Shown here: piece after piece, positions 33,061 through 45,344 of the stretch
Numbering within the stretch: the first letter of the stretch is position 1
How the letters are laid out: the number at the start of each line of letters is the position of its first letter
NCBI GenBank assembly: GCA_027422505.1
Contig: JAPQWV010000418.1
Span: 372,001 to 436,000 of the forward strand
Source: Craterostigma plantagineum
Lineage: Eukaryota; Streptophyta; Magnoliopsida; Lamiales; Linderniaceae
DNA: 64,000 nucleotides
Reading direction: 5' to 3'
Notes under the pieces: generated by a model
What the model saw: only the letters and a program-made list of their open reading frames with translations
What the model was told of the DNA's origin: nothing
Databases searched by the model: none
Made by a program: the position numbers and the translations under genes

Positions 33061-34519
33061 TGTCGCCGCAAATTTACGATTGAAATAGAAATCGAAAATT
33101 TTATTTGCGGTAGTAAGATTTGCGTTTGTACTTGATTTGCATCTATTTTGTCTATTCTGTACGTAAATTGCTTCGTTCGCATATAATCAAAATTAGATTT
33201 CTCCATGGTAAGTATATATGTTTCGATCTACGTCATCTATTGTATCGACTAAATCAAAATTTTGCCATCAAAAATCTTTTTCGATGCAAACAGTAAATTG
33301 AAATCCAATTAGCACTGTTTGCAAGCAAGAAAGTTCTTCGACGACGTTAAACATGCAAAGATGCAGTTTTAGTCGAACATTCGATTTTTCAACTTTAAAA
33401 CGCAGATAATCGAATTTTATACTATCAAAATGATCGAAAACACCAAACCTATAATAAACTGCAGAAATCGAACCAGATAAACATATTTAAATGGCTAAGC
33501 TTCTGCAAAATAGCCTACGGGTTTTCACAGTTTTATAGAATCGAAAATCTAACACAGATTCAAGCGAAACATACAAAATGTAGAAGCGAACAGATATTAA
33601 AGTTACGCAAAAATCTAATAGACGTCGATTCTACCTTAGAAAGACGAAAAATCTGTTAAAAATTTAGAGAGATGAGTAGATTTTGAAATTCGTCTTTGCA
33701 GTAGTGTTTTTCGCTTAGAAACGTTTTATCAACGATGCAATCTAGAGATTTGGGATTTTATGCGTGTAATTAAGGATTTTCGACTGCAAACAATAGCTTT
33801 TTCCAATTGGGCTGATACATTTTTGAAACTAAGACGGATCATGGCCAAAACTGTTTACGTTCGAGAAACTTTCGATCGAAAATTAACTTTTCTATCCACC
33901 AGTTTCTCAATTGTAAGTGTTTGTTAATTTTCTTTTTCAGGTTGGCCCCTATTGAAACTAAAAACCACATAATTGCTCCCCCTAAATATGAAAACAAATG
34001 CAATTAACTCCCTGTAATTCTGAACAATGACATTTGGCTCCAAATTCAAATTTTGAAAATCTGCAATACTTAGAGCAAAACTGTCGAGAAAATTAGAGTT
34101 AATTAGGAAGCAATTGTTTTAATCAGGCTCCCCCTGAATAATTATACCAATTTCGCGAGCTCCGGATCATGAAAAATTGTGAAGACCTTCTCACAGAAGT
34201 GTGTTGTAGCAAGGAGAATCATATCGAAAATTTCTGCAACACTTAGAGAAAGAGACATAAAAATTATTTGGAGCTCAAGGCATATTATTTTGTAAATGCT
34301 CCCCCTCAATTAATGCAGCTAAACTGATATATGAGGCAAACTCATAAAATCAATCTAAGTCAAAATCCATAAAACAGCAATTGGTCATTTTAGCATAGAT
34401 ACATGGTCCCCTAATACAATTGTGCGAGGGTGTGAGCAAGAACAAAAACTCGCATATTATCAATTCAAAGCAAATGCAAAATAAAACTGCATACATATCG
34501 GCCCTGAAATTCATACTAG
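33061..34519 (-). mobile_element. copia 3' UTR remnant, copy 2
   Basis: Duplicate of 8251-9699. Noncoding; identified by the same ordered landmarks shared with the 3' UTRs of A and B, including GCTCCCCCTAAATATGAAAA (33977). Pol and LTR are absent. Confidence 0.75.
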
Positions 34520-34544
34520 AGTCTTTTTTCTCTCTCTATCGGCC

Positions 34545-35580
34545 ATGGCAAAGAAGAGGAAACCGACGACACAGAGGTGGCGCCGGTCACGGTGGTGACG
34601 CCGCCGCCCCCTACTTCTGAGCAATCGAAGGAGAATAACAAGCGTAGCAATGATAGCAGGAATCTCAGCAATAATAGCACACCGAATCGCGGAAGTAATT
34701 CTGTAGCATCGAAAGGCACTGTTCCATTGGTGCAATCCTCTGGAACTCATCAACAGCCAAACTCACAGACCTATGACGTTGAGCTGGAGAAGGAATGGCC
34801 TAAGCTGGCATGATCGACGGGGCGAGCACCTACACAATCCACTGAGAGCAGTCCGTGACGCCGATTCAATGCGAACCTATTGAAGAACCAGGACAATCGG
34901 TTGGACTATGTAGCCCCAATTTCTGAGGATGGACAGGAAATAGGTGTAATTGAACAAGAGGAAATCCAGGAGGCAGTGGAACACTGGAATTCTGCAATTA
35001 TGTGTTACGTGCTTGGGGCTAACCCGCCGTATGGAGTTATGTCTGGATTTTTGAGCCGGAAATGGGGAAAACTAGGTCTGACAAACGTGTGGCAAGTGCG
35101 GCAAGGGCTATTCCTGGCGAGATTTGACAGTGTTGCAGCTAGGGATAGAATCCTGCAATCAGAAATACTGCATTTCGATAAAAAACCAGTGGTATTAGCA
35201 CCATGGACTGAGGATACACAATTGAAGAAAATAGGAGTGGAAAGTGTTCCTATTTGGGTGCAATTACCACAATTGGAGTTGAAATATTGGGGAACCAGAA
35301 CACTTAGTAAAGTGGCGAGTCTGATTGGTAAGCCAATCATGACAGATGATGTGACGAGGAAAGTGGAGAGAATCCACTATGCGAGGGTTATGGTAGAGGT
35401 GAACCTTAACATACCGCTAAAGGAGTCAGTCCAATTTCTAAATGAGAAGGGGCAGTTAACGAGCAGAAAGTAACATACGAGTGGAAGCCTGTTCGATGCC
35501 AGAAATGTCAGCAGTATGGGCATGAGGAATCAACCTGCAGGAAAGAGGAAAAAATAGGATGGCAGCCCATACGAAAGAGC
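34545..35580 (+). pseudogene. LINE ORF1, copy 2
   Basis: First ATG at 34545; the open N-terminal piece is 34577-34813. The DUF4283 piece (34880-35473) differs from copy 1 at one visible residue (Met for Thr in YARVMVEV). The CCHC knuckle follows near 35497-35540 in another frame. A stop in the next bases (AAATAG at 35552, where copy 1 has AAAGAG) is private to this copy. Confidence 0.82.
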
Positions 35581-35770
35581 TTAACAGAAGCAGTGATCAA
35601 TGAGCCGACTGAGACAATGGATAAGGCACCAGAGGAACCTGTTGTGGGAACAGGGGGAGTGGAAGCAAGTAGGGGAACTGGTGTGAGAACATCCTGAGCA
35701 GAACTGGTCCAGAGTGAGGATACAAGAAGACAGATGATGATGGAATACAACCCTTCCAAGCAGAGGGTCC

Positions 35771-38478
35771 ATGACTGTGGTCATGGATAGGTGGGCAGCT
35801 TGGAATGTCAGGGGTTTCAATGCCCCTACAAAGCAGAGAGAGGTAGCCCTCTTCTGCTGTAAATATGGAATAAACCTCATATGCCTTCTTCAGACTAAAG
35901 TGAAAGCAGGTAATGTGAATGAAGTAATGAACAACAATTTCTTTGGATGGGAATTCTAGCACAACTTGAGTGAGCACCCAAATGGTAGGATAGTGATGGT
36001 GTGGAGGGGAGGTATTGAGCTGGAACTGATACAAAAAACAGCCCAAATGATGCACTTCAGAGTGCTTCAAGAAGCAGAAAGGGTGACATGGCTGACTGTG
36101 GTCTATGGGTATAATGAGCAGCATGACAGAGTGAGTCTGTGGGAATCGATCAGGCAGATTGGGAGGGATATTAGAGGCCCATGGATGCTGTGGGGAGACT
36201 TTAATAATGTTAGGAGTTTGAGGACAGGATAGGGGCACTGCTGTCGCAACTGAGGAATTCCAGGAGTTTAATCAATGCACTTTTCAATGCCAGCTTGAAG
36301 TCATTAGAGCTAGTGGATGTCAATACACATGGAACAACAAACAAGGTCTAGGTAGGAGAATTTGGTCCAAAATCGACTGGGGATTTGCAAATGAGGAATG
36401 GATCAGCAGAAACTTTGACAGCAGCATTGAATTTCTGAACGAGGGACTTTCAGATCATACCCCAATGCTGCTGAAAAAGCATGGTCAGGGGCTGAAACAC
36501 AAGAGACCTTTTAAATTCTTCAACATGTGGTGTCTTGCTCCTTCATTTTTAAGTACAGTGAAGGCACACTGGGACCTCAGGCCGGGGAACTGTATGAAAA
36601 AGTCTCTGTTACAATCTGTCCCAACTGAGAGGACCTTTAAAGGCTCTAAACAGAACTCTATTTGCAGACATCACCAACAGGACTGAAGCTGCCTGGCAAC
36701 AGCTTGAGAAGTGTCAAACAGAACTCCATGCTGACCCAATGAACTGTGAGTTGCAGGCGAAGGAAGAGAGTACCAGAAGGGAGTATGGCTTCTTAAGCAA
36801 AGCTAATAAGCAATTTTTGAGACAGAAAGCTAAAACCAAGTGGATGGCCACGGGTGATCAGAATACAGCTTTTTTCCATGCAGTGATCAAAAGAAGAGCA
36901 TACAGGAACAGGGTAGTATCTGTCCATACAGCAGAGGGTACACTCCTATCTGATCCCAGGGAAGTACATAAGCACTTTGCTGAGTACTATCAGTCCATGC
37001 TAGCCAAAGATAGATCAGTGCACCCACAGCTTGACCCTCTGGTGGCAGATGAGGGGTACAGATTATCTCTGCTAGATCAACTGGAGCTTATCAGACCTTT
37101 TGACAGAAAGGAGGTGGCTGCAGCTATGAAAGGAATCCATAAGGAGGTTGCCCCTGGCCCGGATGGATATGAAAGTGGATTTTTTCAACATGCCTGGAAC
37201 ATCGTGGGGGAGCAAGTAACTGAGGCTATTCTGGAATTTTTCCAGAGTGGGAAGATGTTGCCCCGGGTGAACAATACAATCTTATGTCTGATCCCAAAGG
37301 TTCACCACCCTGTTACAGCTCAGGATTACAGACCAATTTCCTGCTGCAACACAGTGTACAAGTGCATCTCCAAGCTACTGTGCAACAGACTTAAGCCCAT
37401 GCTGCCTAAAGTAGTCAATGCAAACCAAAGTGCGTTTGTCGAAGGGAGGTCGATAGTGCACAATATACTACTGTGCCAAGACTTGATCAGATTGTATAAT
37501 AGGAGCCATGCCTCTGCTCGAGCTCTTATGAAAGTAGATGTAAGGAAAGCCTATGATACGGTTGATTGGGGATTTTTAAAGGCTTGGCTGTGTATGCTTA
37601 GATTCCCAATGAAATTCATCAAGTGGATCATGGAATGCGTTACAACAGTCTCATATACCATATCCATTAATGGATCACAAGAAGGGAACATTAAATGTGG
37701 CAGAGGGCTGAGGCAAGGTGATCATCTTTCCCCTCTACTTTTTGTTATTGTTATGGAATACTTGACAATGCAGTTGCTGTTATCAGCTAAAGACCCCCGA
37801 TTCGGTTATCATCCTATGTGCAAGAGAGTGAAGCTGGTCAACTTATGCTTTGCAGATGACCTAATGATTTTCTGTAAAGGGAGGCAGGGTGCTGTGAAGG
37901 TCATCAAGGAAACACTAGACCAGTTCCGGGGCATTTCTGGGTTGGAAGCTAATCCACAGAAATCCAACATGTTTGTAGTTGGGACATCTCGACAAGAATT
38001 GGACCAGATTATAAACATCACGGGCTTCAGTCAGGGGCAATTTCCTATGCGATATTTGGGAGTTCCAATCTCACCAACCAAATGGAACCGAAGAGAATGT
38101 CAAAGTCTGATTGAGAAGATAACAGGTAGACTAAAATGTTGGGCAACTAGAAACCTATCTTACGCAGGTAGGTTGTGTCTGATCAATTCGGTCCTGTTAA
38201 CTACACACGGTTATTGGGGGGCTATTTTTATGCTACCAAAATCAGTAGTGAAGGAGATGGATCGAGCGTGCAGAGACTTCCTGTGGGGAAAGAAGGAACA
38301 CGGCAAATCCATCCCACTACTGAACTGGGAACAAGTGTGTAGGCCGAAAAAGCTGGGAGGGTTAAGCATGCGAGACTGCGAAACGTGGAATGCAGCTTTG
38401 ACAGGGAAACAAATCTGGGACATTACATTAGATAATGACTCATTATGGATCAAATGGGTAAATGTTGTTATACATTAA
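35771..38478 (+). pseudogene. LINE ORF2: endonuclease + reverse transcriptase, copy 2
   Basis: ORF2 nicks target DNA and copies the RNA there. Endonuclease pieces: WNVRGFN (35771 on), LLQTK with Gln replacing the catalytic Glu (35891-35893), a TAG at 35957, GDFNN (36196-36210), and GLSDHTPML (about 36447). Frameshifts occur near 36231 and 36590. The reverse transcriptase is open for 579 residues (36739-38478): PGPDG at residue 139, DYRPISCCN near 196, KVDVRKAYDTVDW near 265, RQGDHLSP near 325, FADD near 371, and thumb motifs YLGVP and CWATRNLSYAGR. The C-terminal zf-RVT region stops after IKWVNVV. RT looks intact; the endonuclease is not. Confidence 0.9.
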
Positions 38479-38489
38479 AGGGGGCAGTT

Positions 38490-40987
38490 TGTAATACCCG
38501 TAATAATTTAGTACGGGATTTCAATGTAAATTTATAACATAATTTGGTAATTAGGAAGTTTATTAGAAAGGTTTGAGCTATGAAAGTAGAATATAATTTC
38601 CGTAGTATTGGGACTAGGAGGAAGTTGTAATATTGGGCTAAAACTTTACCATGAATTTAGACCTAAAAACCCCAAATTATAAATACATTATGGACTATAC
38701 TTATAATCGTAATACTTAAATAAGGCCCAAAAGCATTTAATTTGTGATAGGGCTTATCACGTTGCTTGGACTTAAAGAAAAATATGTCACCTTCTTGTCT
38801 AATCCCTCACAACAATCGAGATGCTCATGTATACTTATCATATGAAGAACATCAGAGAGGGAGAAAGTCATTAACAAAACAAAAACTTGTGGAAAACCTC
38901 CTCAAATCAAAACTACATAATCTCAACGTAAGGTACGCAAGAGTTTCTTGATACTTAGTATACGTAAGTTTATTTTATAGTAGTCATATGTGTTGTTTTC
39001 ACGGGTAGGTAAATAAATATAAGCAGTTTCGAAATTTCAATGCATAGAAAACCCTAACTGTTCGAGTTTAACCACTGACTATGTGAGTTTATATGATGAA
39101 ATAGGAGTACTAGTGATCTTTGGTACATGAAATATTAATAATTGTTTGATTTCAAGAGTTCTTTTCTGGAATTGATATGATTTTTGAAGATGAATTTAAT
39201 AATATATGAATTCGGCTCTTGAGAATTTTGAAGGTTTAGCTTGAATGTCGAAATGAGTGATAGGTAGAATCTCGAGATGTTTTACCAAGAAGTCCCGAGA
39301 TTTAACAGAGCTAGAACTCGAGATATAATAGTATAATAATTAGAAAAGATTTCGAGATATATATATATATATAATAATTAGAAAAGATTTCGATATATAT
39401 ATATATATATATATAATAAGGGAACTTCGAGATATATAACAAAAGTCGACATAAGCTCGATAACTAGTAGGACTTCCACAACCTCATAACAGATCGACAT
39501 TTCAGATTTCGACATTTACTTCTTAACATAGGATCTCGACAGTATAAGATATCGAGATAATAGATCTCGACAATAACAACAATTCGACATTTACCTTTTA
39601 AAGATCTCGGCATTGCTTTTCTCGAGATATATCTTATATAGATGTCGAGAAGTGATAATTATATCATAACAAAGATTTCGAAATATCTTCATAGAATAAT
39701 CTCGAGATGTGTCTTATAAGTATCTCGACATCATCAAGTTAGAAAAGATTTCGACATGTTATAGATCTCGACATTAGTTATGTTTGTACAGATTTCGACA
39801 TTGTATTTCAGTTAATAAATTTTCAGTATTTTAGGGTTTTGCTACTTCTAGGTTTTATTTATTTTTAGGAATTTCATTATTTTTAGGTTTTCATAAATTT
39901 TAGGGTTTTAATAATTTTAGCATTTTCGAAACTTATATGACTTAGTAAATTTATTAATGTGAAAATATTTTCAATATTCAGAGGATCGATATATAGGGAC
40001 TACACCGGATTCCCTATTTGATTATAGCGGGAGGACAGCTAGGTGGATCATCCATCTACAATGTGTAAACACATGTGTGATTTATGTGTTTTATGTGATT
40101 CGATGATTTCTGTAACTTACGTGATTTACCTGATTTATATATGTTTTATGTGAAACCACGTTTTTATGTACCACATATATGCATGGCACGTGCATATCAC
40201 GTGAGGGCGAGAGATGGTTTCCACCGTATTGAGACGGTGATGATTCGAGGTATTGTTAAGTGGGGGTAGATTGAGATTATTGTGACGACTTGTTAGGCTC
40301 ACAGATTACCTGGCCGAGACAGACGTGATCGATCTGTCTACTCGGATGTGGTCGGTTCGAGGTGCAAAACGCCAGATGATTATATATATATGGATACGGG
40401 CTTGACCGCCCATGATTTATTGTGGAAGAGACGACCCGGTAGGTGGCCATTGACGTGATCGATCAGTGCACTACCGGCGTAGCTTACCGCTGATTACGGG
40501 TGGATTCACGTGACCAACCATGATATTTATTGCGCGCGTGAGCCTAACCCTGGGCCCCGTATTGTGATGTGAGATAGGAATGTGGGAAAAGAAAGAGTGT
40601 GCATGGCATGTGAGATATTGGGATTGGGATTGAGCGCACACTTGCATACATGCATTGTATTCACCTACTGGGCAAAATTGCTCAGTGTTTACGTGTTGTA
40701 GGTACTGAGTCTGACGCCGCTATGCGTCAAGGCTGAGGCGGCTGGTGGCGGTGCTCCACGGACTTTTGAGGGCGGGGCGGTACATGGATGCGACCTGTGG
40801 AGCGGCGTTAGGGTTTTTGCTATTTTGTTATTTCGGGGCTACGGCCTTTGTATAGACTGACTATGTGGACAACATTTGGTCATAATGTATATTATTCTAG
40901 GAAAAAGTTTTAAATTAGACGGGCCTTCCGCGGCCTACGTTGCGGAAATCCGCCACTAATTGTAGTTAAAAAAGTAGGGTCGCCACA
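38490..40987 (+). repeat. Ty3/gypsy-like LTR (about 2.5 kb)
   Basis: It starts TGTAATACCCG and ends GGTCGCCACA, typical ends for plant Ty3/gypsy LTRs. It is preceded by a polypurine tract AAAGGGGGCAG (38477-38487), so it is more likely a plus-strand 3' LTR than a solo LTR; no 5-bp target duplication is visible (CAGTT left, CTGGG right). The segment around 40665-40710 (CTACTGGGC...GCTCAG...GTTGTAGGTAC) has a counterpart in the LTR at 55534 (58499-58540), suggesting the same lineage, perhaps Tekay/Del-like. No coding sequence. Contains TA-rich runs at 39357-39414. Confidence 0.75.
39240..39800. repeat. TCGAGATAT / TCGACAT short-motif array inside the gypsy LTR
   Basis: The motifs TCGAGAT, TCGACAT, TTTCGA and TCTCGA recur every 15-40 bases, about thirty times in 560 bp. 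The sequence between them is AT-rich and not periodic. The related LTR at 55534-58831 has an array in the same relative place with a different motif. Confidence 0.7.
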
Positions 40988-41460
40988 CTGGGGTTGTGGA
41001 AGAACTTGAGCCTAGATGGCTGATAGTTTCCTCCCGGAGACAGGCGGGGAATATTCTGCTCGTACATCTCCATTTGTTGTCGGATGATGACGGAGAACCA
41101 TCTCACGTACGGCACATTTTTGGACCGTTTGTTCTCTTTCTGTCTGATCTGCTCTGCGAGGTCGTTCCAGATCAGTTGAGCGAAATCGTAATTCCGCGAG
41201 AACATTACCCGTGAAATATCCGGAGTGGCCGTTGCCTTTGTCGAAGCCTGCATGCTTCGGGTAAAGACACTTTGATTATGCCAAAAAGTATCTTCCACGG
41301 ATGGGGAATCCCGTTGCTCTGCATCTGAGCTAGTTTGGTGAGCGGCGGACGGTACCCCATCTGGAGGAAGTCATGCACCATTTCATCATCTTATGGGAGG
41401 GGGTCGTAATTTTGGTTGTGAGGAGGTCGAGCAGATGTGCCTCGTCCCTACAACCATTAG
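40988..41460 (-). pseudogene. Copia accessory ORF downstream of pol, N-terminal fragment
   Basis: The open piece (41298 to 40966, reading into the LTR) contains MFSRNYDFAQLIWNDLAEQI and a stretch close to KRSKNVPYVRWFSVIIR. Similar proteins, with a conserved N-P-Y/F-x-R-F block, are known from plant copia elements that carry an extra ORF; I name this from memory of that family and cannot verify it. The function is unknown. Upstream sequence (41300-41460) continues the similarity in another frame. It lies on pol's strand, about 4 kb after RNase H, in the env-like position. Confidence 0.5.
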
Positions 41461-44400
41461 CTACATTAAAATTTAGTCGAAATTCGAATTTATCAGACCA
41501 TAATGATGAAGCTATTTATAACATGTTTGATAAAATTGTAGTGGAAATGTCAATGAAATATAGGTCATATAGAGTGAATTTTTGAAGAAATAATTTTATT
41601 TTCGACATATGCATGTAAGTTCAACGAAATTGGTCGAAAATTTTTGCTAAGTGTTAAGTACTATTTACTCCGTGCTTTTTATCGCTCGAGAAATGAAATT
41701 CTCAATTGAATTGCCTAAATGTGATTTCGAATTAAATATTTGCGATCGAAAATTTTATTCGCTAATGATAGCTACAGTTTACAAAGGACTTAGAAAATTT
41801 CTAAGTGTTTGAACTTGAGTTGTGGTACTGTAGCCGAGAAATTTTACGGTCGAGAAAAATTTTCGTGTAAATTTCCGATCGAGAAATTGGATTTCCATGT
41901 AAATTTACGATCAAAATTTTTCGCGCGTGAATAAAATTTTTCGCTGTGAAAGTTAGACTCGCTTCTCGTTAGACTATCTAGACTCTTTAGCTCGTTAGAT
42001 TCGCTTCATAGATTACGCTCGTATTTAGCGAGAAAGATTTTCGATTTTGAAAAGGTTTTTCGCTGCAAAATTTTACGATCGAGAAAATTGTCAACGAGAT
42101 ACTAAGTCAACCATCGAGAAAATTTTCGATCGATCAATTAATTGCTGCGTGCTTTTACGATCGAGAAATTTCATCGTCGAAAAATTAATTTTTTCGCCGC
42201 TAAACGTTTCGACCGAGAACAAAATTGAAATCGAAATTTTCGACAGTAAGTTTTGCGCTCGAAAATTAAAAGAAAGATTTTATCCATTCAGTTCAGTAAT
42301 CGTTTCGCTCGCATAAAATCAAAAATTAATTTCTCGATTGTAATTATTTTTCGATCAGCGTTATTATGTTAACGACCAAAAAGAAATTTAGCGATCGAAA
42401 ATCTTTTACGACACAAACAGTAAATCAATCAAATTGAAATTCAATTGACACTGTTTGCGATCGAGAAAGTTCTTCGACGCCTTTAACACTTGAAAACCCA
42501 GTCTTAGTCGAAATCAAAATCAACTTTTAAGAATGCACCTAATCGAAACGATATGTTCCCAGAATGCTTAAAAGTATCAGTTTTCACCCATATTATACAT
42601 CTATAATGCTCGTAAATACTGGAAAATATCATTCGAGTTTTCACATTCTGTACAATCGAGATTTTAATACAGAATCGGGCGAAAGATCGCATAATATAGA
42701 TGCAAATATAGTTTAAATGCACGATAAACCCTAAAGGAAGTCAAATCTACCTTCAAAAGATGATAATTAGGTGAGAAATCGAAAGATTTTGAAGATTTTG
42801 ACGTTCGTCTTTTGAGAGTAAAAGTTTTGCGCGAGAGAATCTGACTGTTGAATTTTACGATTGAGGATTTTACGTGTATTTGGGAATTTTCGACTGCAAG
42901 AATTAAATTCGTTAAATGGGCTGCTTAGACGCTTATTCGACGCTTGAAATTCAAGGCCCATTATTGTTTGCGATCGAAGAATTTGCGATCGAGAAACTTG
43001 GTTCCTGTTTTGATTTTCGCTCGAGAAATTGAAGCGAAAATGGCCATTTGGTCCCAAGTTAATTTTCGATCGATAATTTTTTATCGGATAGTACAAATTT
43101 AACCCAAATTTTTGATAAAAAAATTTCAATATATTTCAAACAGACCCTAAGTTTAAGTTTTCAACCAGATAATCGCTCCCCCTAGATATGAAAATAAATG
43201 CAATTAACTCCCTTAAATTTCGAATGATGACATCTGGCTCCAAAATCAGATTTTGCGAACCTGCAAAACTTTAGAGCAAAATGTTCGAGAATGATTAGAG
43301 TTAATTATGGAAGCAATACTTGTTTTAGTGACGCTCCCCATTCATAAGAACAATTGGTTAAATTCAAAAATCATAGAAAGATGTTAGCGATCAAAAATTT
43401 AATCAACCAACAAGTTTAATGCCGAATACTCCAAGTTTTGAAGAATATTGACCTCCACATTGCTTCTGCATCACTTAGAGGAAGATCACTAAAATTATCT
43501 GGAGCTTTTAAGGCATATGTTTGTAAGTGCTACCCCTCAAACAATGCAACAAAATTTGAGATACGCGAATTCAACACATTTTAGCCTACATACATGTTAT
43601 CCTATACATGTAACTTTCATTCTCGCGCGAGGGTATGAGTAAAAATAGATAATCGCATTTAAACAAGTCAATGCATATGAAATATAAGATTTCATTTCAA
43701 AATATGCGAAAGTTTTTTTTTTTTTTGGAAGAAAGGAAAAGAAAAAAATACCATATATCTATATATATACTAATTTTTCTTTTGCATATTTTTTTAATAG
43801 TATGGGGTCAGATTATTTTGCTATGATCATTGTCACGCCTAAAATTTCACAAGTCACTTGAAAATATTACATGCCGTCAAGTCATGTCGTCAAACTCAAG
43901 AGTCCTAAGTTCAAAGAATGATCCATTTCGACAACTCTCACTGGGTTCACTCTAGCACTCGTTATTTTTTACTTTGGGATGATTATATTTATATCACTCT
44001 AGTCAACACAAGCAATCTTAAGTCAATTTACCTGTGATCGAGGCGTTTTTACTCATTTCACCTTTGCGAAAGATCATCGATGTGGAATCATAGAGACTGT
44101 GAAAGGTTTTAATTTGGCTCGGACTAAGAAGGGAATGATAGTTTTTGGAGTTGTGGACTAAGGATCTTCTTCCTTTTCTTCGTCGTTCTCCTCCTTTTTT
44201 TTGCCATTTTCCATCTTATTGTTTATCTTTCTCATCCTTTAATGATTTTTCTTTGACTTAGTCTGCACTTGCTCAAGCTGAAGCTCCGCTTCTCTACGAG
44301 GCTGAGAGATTATCTAAGGCGAAGATCTTCTTGTTCGTTCTCGGGTCGATACCGCGCTCCTTTTCTCTTAATCCCTAGTGAGGTTTCAGAGATTATCGAT

Positions 44401-45182
44401 TTGAAGAAGTTCGCAGTTGTGGAATTCGAACCCAAGGCCGTGCTGCTCTTCTCGTTGTCTCTCAATATCGTTGGAGAAGTTTACTTCGTGGTGCTCCTCT
44501 TTCCAGCCGTTCTGACGAGTGTACAAGATTATCGATGGAGAAGTTCACAGCAAGATCCATACCCCCTTCTAATGATATGAGATTGTGATAGTCTAGGGGC
44601 AGGTTCTTTTGGACTGATTTTTGTGCGTTGAGCATTCCTCGTGTGTGTTTTCCACCTTCTTTTGTCATCTTTTTCTTTGTCGTCTCGTTTTCTCCCCCTC
44701 CTTTTCTCGATTGAATATCCCATCGAAGGCTTAGTTATTCGGTTGAAGGCTCAAAGGATGTTCAAGTGAAGACAAGGCATCGGAGAAGGCTCAAAATGCA
44801 TGACTAAAGGCTATATTGAAGGATTGAAATTTTCTATATGTACGGCCAAGTGAGGAGTTTCCTAAGTGCTCTAATAATTTTCCTAAGGATCTAACAATAG
44901 GTGAGTGTGAAGCCAAGAATCACTAGTTAAGACAAGCAATTGATGTGTGCCTCGCTCAAGAATGAATCAATAGAAAGGAAAAATAACAGGCCAGAATTCT
45001 TACTTATGTAAAGTGGCTTTGTGTCTAATGGAGCAAACTAAATGAGCTTTGAACACAAGAATGCGACTTAGACTGACAAAATTAAGCAAGTAATCAGTTG
45101 CATGCCAGGGAAATCTAACTGTGACATAGATCGAGCATCCTAAGGATTTCTTCATTCCCCTATATTATAGGTATATGTATAG

Positions 45183-45221
<39 letters not shown>

Positions 45222-45344
45222 TTATTTGTTATTTATTTTAGTAATTTTATTATCACGCAAGATAAGACAAATGAGCATGGAAAACACATAAAATAGAGCA
45301 TGTGATAGCACAGAAGATCAGGTAATGCACATATTACGGAAGAT
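41461..45344 (-). other. Element B 3' UTR (noncoding)
   Basis: No gene in 3.9 kb. Right to left: an (ATT)n run at 45183-45222; ~75-bp degenerate repeats at 44270-44570; a CTCCCCCTCC run at 44692; the shared TTCGACAACTCTCACTGGG block (43928); T-rich 43700-43730; GCTCCCCCTAGATATGAAAA (43174); and a dense GATCGAGAAA/GATCGAAAA field at 41740-43090. Order and content match element A. Confidence 0.75.

Larger units (their letters stand above)
24786..36051. repeat. Large segmental duplication, copy 2
   Basis: Second copy of the segment at 1-11229, in direct orientation, with an offset of 24785 at the left and 24822 at the right because of small indels. Copy-specific changes seen by eye include an extra T near 26127 in gag, one base fewer near 30719 in the MULE acidic region, one base more near 32349 before the SWIM finger, and one base more near 35823 in the LINE endonuclease. 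A short tract differs completely near 29523-29545 compared with 4728-4740. Left of 24786 similarity cannot be tested because copy 1 is cut by the window edge. Confidence 0.95.
34520..38478 (+). mobile_element. LINE (plant L1-type), copy 2, nearly full length but 3'-truncated
   Basis: ORF1 (DUF4283, knuckle), ORF2 endonuclease and reverse transcriptase follow in order on the plus strand. No poly-A tail and no C-terminal RNase H are present: the element breaks off at about 38478 next to the gypsy-like LTR. Confidence 0.9.

Noticed and set aside
38490..40987. Simple solo-LTR insertion into the LINE
   Set aside because: No matching target duplication, a polypurine tract abuts the left end, and the right flank is not LINE.
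41373..41585. Plus-strand ORF of 70 codons
   Set aside because: It overlaps the minus-strand accessory ORF region and copia UTR; no domain.
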